A stretch of 64,000 nt of DNA, taken from positions 205,516 to 269,515 of the forward strand of contig CAWHJD010000001.1 in NCBI GenBank assembly GCA_963829585.1, read 5' to 3'. A program made the position numbers and the translations under genes. The stretch's first letter is position 1. Each line of letters opens with the position of its first letter. This document shows, piece by piece, positions 1 through 8,102 of the stretch. A model generated the notes under the pieces. The model saw only the letters and a list, made by a program, of their open reading frames with translations, made no database searches and was not told where the DNA came from. The DNA is from Sva-07 sp963829585. GTDB taxonomy: Bacteria; Actinomycetota; Acidimicrobiia; Acidimicrobiales; Ilumatobacteraceae.

Positions 1-104
1 CTGTGTGTCCGCTGTGTCGCTGCGTAGAACCGGGCGAGGCCGACGTCGTCGGGCCGACGAAGTGAGAGACTTTCCCGTGTGAATCTCGCGATCGGACCAC
101 AGCG

Positions 105-800
105 TTGAGCGCGAACCCGACCGTGCTGGTCGTCGACGACGAGCCGTCCCTCGTCGACGCCGTCGCCACCGCGCTGCGCTACGAAGGATTCGAGGTCATC
201 GAAGCCACGTCGGGGCGGTCCGGGCTGGCTGCCGCCCAGGAGGGCAGAGCGGACCTGATCGTGCTCGACGTGATGCTGCCCGACCTCGACGGGTTCACGA
301 TCGCCGAACGCCTGCGCAGCACCGGCAACACCACCCCGGTGCTCTTCCTCACGGCGCGCGACAGTCTCGACGACAAGGCCGCCGGCTTCGCAGCGGGCGC
401 GGACGACTACCTCACCAAACCCTTCTCCCTCGCCGAACTCGTGATGCGAGTGAAGGCCATCCTTCGTCGAGCGACGTCGGATGAGCAGTCGGACGCGACC
501 CTTCGATTCGCCGACGTCGAGCTCGATCCCGATGCCCACACCGTCCGACGGGCCGGCCACCCGATCGACCTCACCGCCACGGAGTTCTCCGTGCTGAAGT
601 TCTTCATGGAGAATCCTGCCCGGGTCCTGTCGAAGGCGCAGATCCTCGACCACGTCTGGCACTACGACTTCGCCGGCGACTCGAACATCTGCGAGACCTA
701 CGTCAGCTATCTCCGCAAGAAGCTCAACGAGTACGGCCCGCCACTCATCCACACGGTCCGCCTCGTCGGGTACGTCCTGCGCGACCCGGCCCAGGCCTGA
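105..800 (+). CDS. OmpR/PhoB-family response regulator
   Basis: Cytoplasmic DNA-binding response regulator of 231 residues. The receiver domain (about 5-118) has the acidic pair D11-D12, phosphoacceptor D55 in 'LIVLDVMLPD', the switch Thr in 'VLFLTARD' and the Lys of 'YLTKPFS'. A winged-helix output domain (about 135-228) ends with the usual 'HTVRLVGYVLR'. The start is TTG at 105, which gives the normal family N-terminus. The cognate kinase begins two bases after the stop, so the two are almost certainly one operon. Three redox-type genes follow, and these are the natural candidates for its regulon; that part is inference. The signal sensed cannot be read from sequence. Confidence 0.93.
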   Translation: MSANPTVLVVDDEPSLVDAVATALRYEGFEVIEATSGRSGLAAAQEGRADLIVLDVMLPDLDGFTIAERLRSTGNTTPVLFLTARDSLDDKAAGFAAGADDYLTKPFSLAELVMRVKAILRRATSDEQSDATLRFADVELDPDAHTVRRAGHPIDLTATEFSVLKFFMENPARVLSKAQILDHVWHYDFAGDSNICETYVSYLRKKLNEYGPPLIHTVRLVGYVLRDPAQA

Positions 801-802
801 CG

Positions 803-2215
803 ATGTCGCTGCGGGTACGACTGCTGATCGCAACCGGTGTCGCAGTGCTCTGCGGGCTGATCGTGGTCGATGTCATCACGTTCTCGGTCGTGACGCACTC
901 GCTCGTGCAGCAGGTCGACGACACGTTGCAGCGAGCCCACGCACCGATCGAGCAGGTTGCGCGATCACGCGACACCGACGACCGAGAGGCGATTCCGGCG
1001 ATCGCTCCCGGCCTCTTCGTGTCGATCGTCGACGATGCAGGCACGGAACTGTTCGCCACACCGGCCATCGAACCCGGGCGCGAGCAGGACGTGGTCGACA
1101 TCTCGACGATCGACCTCGGCGTGAGGAACCAGACCGCATCGGCGATCGACGGAGATGCGATACGCCTCCGGATCGACCCGCTCGGCGACGGCACGACCCT
1201 CATCGTCGGGCAGTCGTTGCATCGAGTCGACGAAACCCGCCGGCAGCTCGTCGCCGTCCTCCTCCTGGGGAGCCTGGCAGCGATCGCTGCGGCCGTTGCC
1301 GTCGCCTGGTGGCTCGTCGGAGCCGGGCTGCGACCGCTGCGCCGCGTCGAGGCGAGCGCGGCGGCGATCAGCGAGAGCGACCTCGGTGATCTTCGAGTTC
1401 CCGGTGCCGACCAGCCCACCGAGGTCGGACATCTCGCAGCAGCGCTGAACGAGATGCTCGACCGACTCCAGCAGACGAGCGACGAGCGCGAGCAGACACT
1501 GTCGGAGCTGCGAGCTTCGGAGTCGCGCATGCGCCGGTTCGTCGCTGACGCGTCCCACGAGCTGCGAACCCCGATCGCGGCAACTGCCGCCTATGCCGAA
1601 TTGTTCGAGCAGGGGGCCCGTGACCGCCCGGCGGATCTCGATCGCGCGATGTCGGGCATCCGGCGCGAGACCAGCAGGATGGCGGGCCTGGTCGACGACC
1701 TCCTCCTGCTCGCACGACTCGACGAGCATCGACCGTTGGCCGAGGAGTCGGTCGATCTCACCGAGCTGGTGTTCGCGGCCATCGACGCCGCGAGAACCGT
1801 CGACCCGGATCGTCCGATCCGCGTCAGGATCAGCGACGTCCTCACCGTTCGCGGCGACGCGGGACGACTGCGCCAGGTGGTCGACAACCTGCTGGCCAAC
1901 GTCCGCGCCCACACGCCGGACGCCACGGCCTTCGACGTCGACCTGTCGGCAGACGGGGGCGATGCGGTACTCACCGTGACCGACGCCGGGCCGGGAGTGG
2001 CGCCGGACGATCTCGACCACCTGTTCGACCGGTTCTACCGGGTCGACGACGCACGAGCTCGCACGACCGGCGGGTCCGGTCTCGGCCTCGCCATCGTGGA
2101 CGCCATCGTGCGGGCGCACCACGGTTCGATCACCGCCCGCAACGTCGAACCCCACGGACTCGCACTCACCGTGCGTCTCCCCCTCGATCACCACGACCAC
2201 GAGGAGCTCCCATGA
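803..2215 (+). CDS. Sensor histidine kinase
   Basis: Membrane sensor kinase of 470 residues and partner of the upstream regulator. A first membrane helix (about 5-27), an extracytoplasmic region (about 28-150) and a second helix (about 153-173) are followed by a HAMP-like linker. The H-box is 'DASHELRTPIAATAAYAEL', with the phosphorylated His in 'SHELRTP'. The N-box is 'QVVDNLLANVRAHTP'. Glycine-rich ATP-lid motifs are 'TDAGPGV' and 'GGSGLGLAI'. All catalytic elements are present. Its stop overlaps the next start by four bases (ATGA), coupling it to the haem membrane protein. The ligand is unknown. Confidence 0.93.
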   Translation: MSLRVRLLIATGVAVLCGLIVVDVITFSVVTHSLVQQVDDTLQRAHAPIEQVARSRDTDDREAIPAIAPGLFVSIVDDAGTELFATPAIEPGREQDVVDISTIDLGVRNQTASAIDGDAIRLRIDPLGDGTTLIVGQSLHRVDETRRQLVAVLLLGSLAAIAAAVAVAWWLVGAGLRPLRRVEASAAAISESDLGDLRVPGADQPTEVGHLAAALNEMLDRLQQTSDEREQTLSELRASESRMRRFVADASHELRTPIAATAAYAELFEQGARDRPADLDRAMSGIRRETSRMAGLVDDLLLLARLDEHRPLAEESVDLTELVFAAIDAARTVDPDRPIRVRISDVLTVRGDAGRLRQVVDNLLANVRAHTPDATAFDVDLSADGGDAVLTVTDAGPGVAPDDLDHLFDRFYRVDDARARTTGGSGLGLAIVDAIVRAHHGSITARNVEPHGLALTVRLPLDHHDHEELP

Positions 2216-2742
2216 CGCAGTGGATGTACTACCTGAGTCGGTCCACCGGCATCGTTGCGCTGCTGCTGGTGGTCGCAGCGCTCCTGTGGGGATTCCTCTT
2301 CTCCTCGCGGGCCACCGGCAAGCGTCTGCGACCCAACTGGTGGCTCGACCTGCACAACTGGTTGGGCGGTCTCGCGCTCGCGTTCACGGGCCTGCATCTC
2401 GTCACCGTGTGGCTCAACAGCGACTCGGGCATCGGGCTCGTACAGATCTTCCTGCCACAGACCGCCTCGTTCGACGCGTGGGGGATCACCTGGGGAGTGA
2501 TCGCGACCTACGTGATCGCGGCTGCCGTCTTCACGACCTGGCCACGACGATGGAAGAACCGCCGCTGGTGGCGGGTGGTCCACGTCAGCACCGTGGTCGC
2601 GACCGGCCTCGTGTTCCTGCACGCCTACCAGTCCGGCAGCGACGCGTCACAGATCTGGTTCCAGGCGATGCTGGTGCTCGCGGCCGGCGTCGCCACCTAC
2701 GGGCTCGGGCTGCGCCTGTCGACGCTGCGACGCACCGATTGA
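2212..2742 (+). CDS. Ferric-reductase-like transmembrane haem protein
   Basis: Integral membrane protein of 176 residues with about five hydrophobic helices. Two His pairs, H48/H62 ('LHNW', 'TGLHLVTVW') and H124/H137 ('VVHVS', 'VFLHAY'), lie on two helices at spacing 14 and 13. That is the bis-His haem b layout of the ferric reductase/MsrQ superfamily. No NAD or FAD domain is attached, so electrons must come from or go to a partner. The FMN-binding protein and ApbE that follow suggest haem-to-FMN transfer across the membrane (inference). The start overlaps the kinase stop. The true donor and acceptor are not visible here. Confidence 0.8.
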   Translation: MTQWMYYLSRSTGIVALLLVVAALLWGFLFSSRATGKRLRPNWWLDLHNWLGGLALAFTGLHLVTVWLNSDSGIGLVQIFLPQTASFDAWGITWGVIATYVIAAAVFTTWPRRWKNRRWWRVVHVSTVVATGLVFLHAYQSGSDASQIWFQAMLVLAAGVATYGLGLRLSTLRRTD

Positions 2743-2806
2743 GATTCACAGCGGGCTCACAGCTCGGTCTCACCCGGAGCTGAACGTGGCCTGACTCAAT
2801 GAACAC

Positions 2807-3583
2807 ATGGACAGCGACCCGCTCCTCCGCAACCAGCTCGACGCCGAACTCGCAGCTCGCCTCCAGCGAATGACCGCCCGTACACCGCGCACGCCACGTC
2901 CCACCGCTTCACCGGCCACCGCCCCACCTGTCGCTTCCGCGCCATTCGCTTCCTCGCCTCCGCCACCTCCTCCGCCGACCAGCGCCGGCATGGCCCGCAA
3001 GAAGCGCCGCCATCCGGCACGCCACTCGCGCACTGCGGCACTGGCGCTCAGCTTCGTCACAACGAGCGGGCTCGCCTACGCGTTCGCGGCGACCGACACC
3101 AGCGCATCGGGAACGATCGCAGAACCGGCCGGCGTGGTGCAGTCGTCGACGCCGGCCACACCGGGCGACACGGCCACCACTTCGCCCCTCGCCTCGCCCA
3201 CCACTGCTTCGCCCACCACCCCCTCGACCGCCTCGTCCACCACTGCGCCGGCCACCACTGCGCCGACGACCGCCACGGCGGCGCCCACCGTGGTGAACGG
3301 GGCATCGGTCGGCAACCGCTACGGGAACGTCCAGGTGCAGGCGACGTTCGCCGCCGACGGGACGTTGGCCAACGTCGAGGTCCTCGAGGTGCCGTCGCGA
3401 GATGGCCAGAGCGTGCGGATCAACGACTATGCAGTCCCCCGCCTGAACAGCGAAGCCCTCGTCGCGCAGAGCGCCGACGTCCACACCGTCTCGGGAGCGA
3501 CGTACACCTCGATCGGCTACGAGCAGTCGCTCCAGTCGGCGATCGACGTCGCGAGGGCCAATGGCATCACGACCATGTCATGA
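2807..3583 (+). CDS. Membrane-tethered FMN-binding domain protein
   Basis: Protein of 258 residues. A Pro-rich basic cytoplasmic N-terminus (about 1-72) is followed by one membrane helix (about 75-95), a long Thr/Ala/Pro linker (about 100-160) and a C-terminal FMN_bind domain. The domain carries 'HTVSGATYTS', matching the [ST]-G-A-[ST]-x-[ST] flavinylation signature; the Thr of 'SGAT' would carry covalent FMN. The flexible linker places the flavin domain outside the membrane. The flavin transferase ApbE follows 21 bases downstream and the haem protein precedes, so a flavin-based electron shuttle is the likely role. The substrate is unknown. Confidence 0.85.
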   Translation: MDSDPLLRNQLDAELAARLQRMTARTPRTPRPTASPATAPPVASAPFASSPPPPPPPTSAGMARKKRRHPARHSRTAALALSFVTTSGLAYAFAATDTSASGTIAEPAGVVQSSTPATPGDTATTSPLASPTTASPTTPSTASSTTAPATTAPTTATAAPTVVNGASVGNRYGNVQVQATFAADGTLANVEVLEVPSRDGQSVRINDYAVPRLNSEALVAQSADVHTVSGATYTSIGYEQSLQSAIDVARANGITTMS

Positions 3584-3604
3584 TCGCCGCGTAGCGTCAT
3601 CGCC

Positions 3605-4408
3605 GTGAATTCCGATCCGAGGTCGACGCATCACGTCGAGTTCGTCATGGGAATGGCGGTCAGCATCGACATCCGCGATCCCGACACTCCGAGCGACGCC
3701 GTTGCCGACGTGGTCGCCTGGCTGCACCACGTCGACGCGACGTTCAGCACCTACATCGACGACAGCGTGATCAGCCGGCTCGGGCGTGGCGAACTCGACA
3801 TCGCCGATGCATCGGGTGAAGTGCGTGAGGTCCTCCGTCTCTGTGAACAGATCCGCGTGGAGACCAACGGCGCGTTCGACGTGTTCGAGGTACCCGCGCC
3901 GAACGGAACGACACTCGACCCGTCGGGTCTGGTCAAGGGCTGGTCGATCGAGGGTGCCGCGACGATCCTCGAACGTCGCGGATGCTCGAATTTCTGCATC
4001 AATGCGGGCGGCGACATCGCGCTTCGCGGACACCCGAGCGCCGAGGAACCCTGGAACGTCGGGATCCGTCACCCCGACGACGCCCAGGCGCTGGCAACCG
4101 TAGTGACCGCCTCGGGCCCGCTCGGCGTGGCGACCTCGGCCACCTACGAACGCGGGGCCCACATCATCGATCCACGAACCGGCCGGCCGACAACCGACCT
4201 CGCGAGCGTCACCGTTGTCGGCCCCGACCTCACGGTCGCCGACGCCTATGCAACCGCACTGTTCGTCATGGGTCTCGACGGGCTCGACTGGATCGCGGAT
4301 CACCCCGACTACGACGCCTACATGATCACCCACGATGCCCGAACCGTGTGGACGCCCGGATTCGCGCGATATCGGATCGGACCCGGGCGCTCCCGACCGA
4401 CTCCCTGA
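3605..4408 (+). CDS. apbE: FAD:protein FMN transferase
   Basis: ApbE-family Mg-dependent transferase that attaches FMN from FAD to Thr in target proteins. The 267 residues begin at GTG. Family elements include 'GLVKGWSIEGA', 'CINAGGDIALRG' (the GGD loop), 'HIIDPRTGRP' and 'DAYATALFVMG', in the usual order. No signal peptide or lipobox is evident, so the protein looks cytoplasmic as called, which is unusual since many ApbE proteins act outside the membrane; a longer start was not found. The obvious substrate is the FMN-binding protein immediately upstream. It closes the electron-transfer gene set. Confidence 0.9.
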   Translation: MNSDPRSTHHVEFVMGMAVSIDIRDPDTPSDAVADVVAWLHHVDATFSTYIDDSVISRLGRGELDIADASGEVREVLRLCEQIRVETNGAFDVFEVPAPNGTTLDPSGLVKGWSIEGAATILERRGCSNFCINAGGDIALRGHPSAEEPWNVGIRHPDDAQALATVVTASGPLGVATSATYERGAHIIDPRTGRPTTDLASVTVVGPDLTVADAYATALFVMGLDGLDWIADHPDYDAYMITHDARTVWTPGFARYRIGPGRSRPTP

Positions 4409-4503
4409 CCCGTGCGTTGCCTTCGGCCGACGAAACGGATTTCCGTGGTGCGTTATTGTTGTACGCGACGAATCTGTGGACAGTTGTCGACGACGGAGGG
4501 ATC

Positions 4504-5841
4504 ATGACGACTCAGGAAGCCACGAGGCCGACCATCGATCGGCCGGCGACCAAATCGGTCGCCGAGGTGATCGAACCGACGCTGGAGATGCTGCTCGAAT
4601 GGCCACCTCTGCTCCGTTTCGAGTTCTGGGACGGGAGCGCGCTCGGTTCCGACGACGGTCCCGGCACCTTGCGGGTGAATTCGCCTGAAGCACTCCGGCG
4701 TATCGCGTGGGCCCCCGGCCAGCTCGGAGTCAGCCGCGCGTTCATCGCGGGCGAGATCGACGTCGAGGGATCGGTGGTGAAGCTGCTCCCGGCCCTGCAA
4801 CGTTCGGTCCGCGCCGGGGGCAGGTACACACTCGCGGCGACGCCGCGCCTCATCGCGGCGATCCGCGAACTCGGTGTCAACGTGACGGGCCCTCCGGCAC
4901 CGCCGAAGGAGGAGATCCTGCCGCGCGGCATCCGCCACTCGATCGGCCGCGACCGGGTCGCCATCAGTCATCACTACGACGTGGGCAACGAGTTCTACCG
5001 GCTGGTGCTCGGCCCGGCGATGACGTACTCGTGCGCCCGGTTCGTCTCGGACGACACCACGCTCGAGGAGGCACAGGCCGCCAAGCACGAACTCATCTGC
5101 CGCAAACTCGGTCTCGCCGACCCGACGTTCCGCGCCGCGAGCGCCGGGCCGCGACCGCGGCTGCTCGATGTCGGTTGCGGCTGGGGCTCGATGGCCATCC
5201 ATGCCGCGACCCGGCACGACGTCGACGTCGTCGGAGTGACCATCAGCGACGAGCAGGCGATCGAGGCCCGTCGACGGGTCGAGGCAGCCGGCCTCGGCGA
5301 TCGCATCGAGATCCGCCTCCAGGACTATCGGCACGTCGACGACGGGCCCTTCGACGCGATCTCGTCGATCGGGATGGCCGAGCACGTGGGTGCGAAGAAC
5401 CTCCCGAAGTACTACGACCGGCTCCACACGTTGCTCCGCCCCGGTGGGCGCCTCCTCAACCATGCGATCTCCAAGATCGGTGGCTCCAAGCTCAGCCGCC
5501 GGCAGTTCACGTACCGGTACGTGTTCCCCGACGGCGAACTGGTCGACGTCGGGGTCAACGCGGTCGTGATGGAGCGGGCCGGCTTCGAGATCCGCGACGT
5601 CGAGAACCTGCGCGAGCACTACGCCCGCACGCTCTCCGAGTGGGTCGCGAACCTCGAGGCCAACTGGGACGAGGCCGTCGAGCTGGTCGGAGAGGGGCGC
5701 GCCCGGGTGTGGCTGCTCTACATGTCCGGCAGCATCAACGGCTTCGACGAGGGCGACCTCCAGATCCACCAGACGCTCGGCGTCAAGCCCTTCCCGGACG
5801 GACGTTCCGCGATGCCTCCCACACGCGCCGACTGGATCTGA
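4504..5841 (+). CDS. Cyclopropane-fatty-acyl-phospholipid synthase family methyltransferase
   Basis: SAM-dependent enzyme of 445 residues acting on unsaturated acyl chains of membrane lipids. ATG at 4504 was chosen over upstream in-frame positions because homology begins there and the upstream part is out-of-frame apbE sequence. It shows the N-terminal CFA region ('GQLGVSRAFIAGEIDVEG'), substrate-entry motif 'YDVGNEFYRLVLGP', SAM motif 'LLDVGCGWGSMAIHAA', 'VGVTISDEQ' and 'SIGMAEHVG'. Length fits long bacterial CFA synthases rather than the short mycobacterial mycolate enzymes. It could methylate or cyclopropanate; sequence alone does not decide. It is monocistronic, about 95 bases after apbE. 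Confidence 0.88.
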   Translation: MTTQEATRPTIDRPATKSVAEVIEPTLEMLLEWPPLLRFEFWDGSALGSDDGPGTLRVNSPEALRRIAWAPGQLGVSRAFIAGEIDVEGSVVKLLPALQRSVRAGGRYTLAATPRLIAAIRELGVNVTGPPAPPKEEILPRGIRHSIGRDRVAISHHYDVGNEFYRLVLGPAMTYSCARFVSDDTTLEEAQAAKHELICRKLGLADPTFRAASAGPRPRLLDVGCGWGSMAIHAATRHDVDVVGVTISDEQAIEARRRVEAAGLGDRIEIRLQDYRHVDDGPFDAISSIGMAEHVGAKNLPKYYDRLHTLLRPGGRLLNHAISKIGGSKLSRRQFTYRYVFPDGELVDVGVNAVVMERAGFEIRDVENLREHYARTLSEWVANLEANWDEAVELVGEGRARVWLLYMSGSINGFDEGDLQIHQTLGVKPFPDGRSAMPPTRADWI

Positions 5842-5863
5842 GACCGCCCGGTGCTGGTGGGGA

Positions 5864-7463
5864 TCAGCCGCCGACGAGCCCCTCGGCGGCCTCCGACGGC
5901 GCGAAATCGGGAAGCCGCATCATCCGGAACGAGTTGACGAACCCGAGCAGGCAGGCGAGGACCGGCACCAGCATCGCGACCTGCAGTGCGAGGTTGCCCG
6001 CGTCGCTGTTGATCTGGATGATCTCGTCCTGGATCTCGTCGGGTTGGGTTGCCAACAACTCTTCGAGCTGCGTGGTGCTCACCAGCTGGGCATTGTCCTC
6101 CAGCGCGTCGGCGACCTGCTGCTGTTCGGCAGGCGGGATCACATCGCTCGACTCGGTCATCTTGACGAAGCTCCCCGCGAGCACCGCGAGCAGGATGCCG
6201 CCGGCGAGCGCCAGCCCGAACGACAACCCGAACGACTGGCCCGCCGAGTTCACACCAGCAGCCTCACTGACCCGCTGCTCCTCGATCGGACCGAGGATGT
6301 AGTTGTTGAGCTGTGACACCAGCAGCCCGAGACCCGTCCCGGCGACGACGAGCGGCACCAGGAGCGCCCACCCCGATTCGCCCCTCGGGATCACCGGGAT
6401 GACCAGCAGCATCCCGAGCAGCGCCAGGGCGAAGCCCAGGCGGATGACGCTCGCCGGGCGCCGGTCACCGGTCTTCTTCCCCGCGATGATCGCGACCGCG
6501 AACATCGTGAGTGACAGCGGAGCGAGCGACAGGCCCGCCTTCATGGCGTCGTACTCCAGCGTGACCTGCAGATAGAGAGGAAGGGCGATCATGGCGCCAC
6601 CGAGCGCGATCTGCTGGAGCATCATGCCCGAGACCCCGACGCGGAAGTTCTTGATCTTGAACAGGTCGGAATCGATGAGAGCGACACGCCCCTCGCGCTT
6701 GCACTTCACCAGCCACCAGGCGAGCACGGCCAGCGCCGCGGCGCCGATCCCCATGAGCAAACCGACGTACCCGCCGCCCTCCTGCCACACGAGGATGCCG
6801 AGCACGAGACCACCCATGCCGACGATCGAGAGACCCGCTCCGACGACGTCGATCTTGCGAACCCCCGTGTACACGGCGTCCTTCACCAGCTTGATGTTGA
6901 ACAGGACGATCGCGATGATCACCGCCTCCATCATGAACCCGACCCGCCACGACAGGTAGGTCGTGACGAAGCCGCCGATCAGCGGGCCCGATCGCCGCGC
7001 CGATGGCGGCCGACGCACCCACGAGGGCGTAGGTCTTCTTCATGGCGGCGCCCTCGAAGTTGCCGTGGATCAGCGACTGCATCGCCGGCAGCAGGAGCGA
7101 CGCTCCGAGCCCACCGATGATCGCCCAGAAGATGAGCACCGCGGTCATGCTCTGCGCCAGCGTCATCGCGACTGCACCGACCCCGTAGGCGAGCAGTCCG
7201 ATCACGTAGGCCTTCCGGCGACCGATGAGGTCACCGACCTTGCTCCCGATGAGGATGAACGCGGCGGACACCAAGGCCTCGATCGCGATCGCCGCCTGGA
7301 CGTCGTTGACCGTCGTGTCGAGATCCTCCGCGACCGCGGTGATCGACACGTTCATGATCGAGGTGTCGACGACGAGCACGAACATCGCCATCGCCAGGAG
7401 CAGCGCGAGCCGTGGATTGCCTTCAGTGGTGTCGTCAGTGGTGGGGATCGGGGCGTCCGTCAT
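5864..7463 (-). pseudogene. MFS transporter, DHA2/EmrB-like, interrupted by one frameshift
   Basis: Drug/proton exporter family with about 14 membrane helices. The N-terminal part (from ATG at 7463) reads 'DTSIMNVSITAVAEDL' and 'GSKVGDLIGRRKAY' (motif A). At about 6983 the frame shifts, and homology continues in the next frame from 'GPLIGGFVTTYLSW' to the stop at 5864. The span is 1600 nt, one base over a multiple of three, so a single inserted base near the GGGCCC run at 6984-6989 explains it. Corrected, it encodes about 532 residues, normal for the family. Either a recent pseudogene or a sequence error; the intact flanks and many similar shifts nearby favour error. Confidence 0.85.
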
Positions 7464-7471
7464 GGTTCGCC

Positions 7472-8002
7472 TCAGCCTAAGTCGGCTTCGGCATCCTTGC
7501 GGATCTCGGCCGTGTCGGCCTTGAGTTCCTTCTCCTCGACGTTGCCGGCCTTGCCCATGGCCTCCTCGATCTTCGCGCCCATGTCGGACACGCCGACCAC
7601 GACGAGACCGGCCTGACCGTTGTCGAGTTGTTCACCGAGTTCCTTGAGATCCTTGCGGCTCATACCCGCTGCAGCGTGGCCCGCGAGCGCACCGAGCGCC
7701 GCGCCGCCGCCGGTCGTTGCAGCCAGGAGTCCGCCGCCGATCGCAGCTGCCGGGAAGAGGGCGATGACGAGGCCGGTGGCGAGACCCATGGTCCCGCCGG
7801 CGATCCCCCCGACGCGAGTGGGCGTCTCGTGCTTCTTCACGATCTTGACCTTGCCGTTGTCCTTGCGCTCGATGACGGCAGCGTCGTAGGCGTCGATGAG
7901 CCCCTCCCGGGTATGGAGGTCGTGGACCGCCTGGTAGTCGGCCTCCGCGTCGTCGACGCTCGAGTAGACGCCCACGTACACCATGAACGTGTCGATTGCC
8001 AT
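7472..8002 (-). CDS. DUF1269-like glycine-rich membrane-associated protein
   Basis: Protein of 176 residues. An N-terminal alpha/beta segment ('DTFMVYVGVYSSVDDAEADY', about 4-60) precedes a Gly/Ala-rich hydrophobic stretch (about 65-115, resembling glycine-zipper membrane helices) and a C-terminal 'GQAGLVVVGVSDMGAKIEEAM' segment. This matches the DUF1269 family, common in actinobacteria and often stress-associated; the biochemical role is not known. It lies eight bases upstream of the MFS gene on the same strand, so the two may be co-transcribed. About 100 bases separate it from the LuxR-type gene further upstream. Confidence 0.7.
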   Translation of the reverse strand: MAIDTFMVYVGVYSSVDDAEADYQAVHDLHTREGLIDAYDAAVIERKDNGKVKIVKKHETPTRVGGIAGGTMGLATGLVIALFPAAAIGGGLLAATTGGGAALGALAGHAAAGMSRKDLKELGEQLDNGQAGLVVVGVSDMGAKIEEAMGKAGNVEEKELKADTAEIRKDAEADLG

Positions 8003-8102
8003 TGCCAGCTCCTTCGTTCGTCGTCGTACTTGTCGACGCCAGCTTGCGCGCGGCGGCGGACAGGGGCGTCACGCAGAGTGCATGATCCGAGCGGTCGGGC
8101 GA

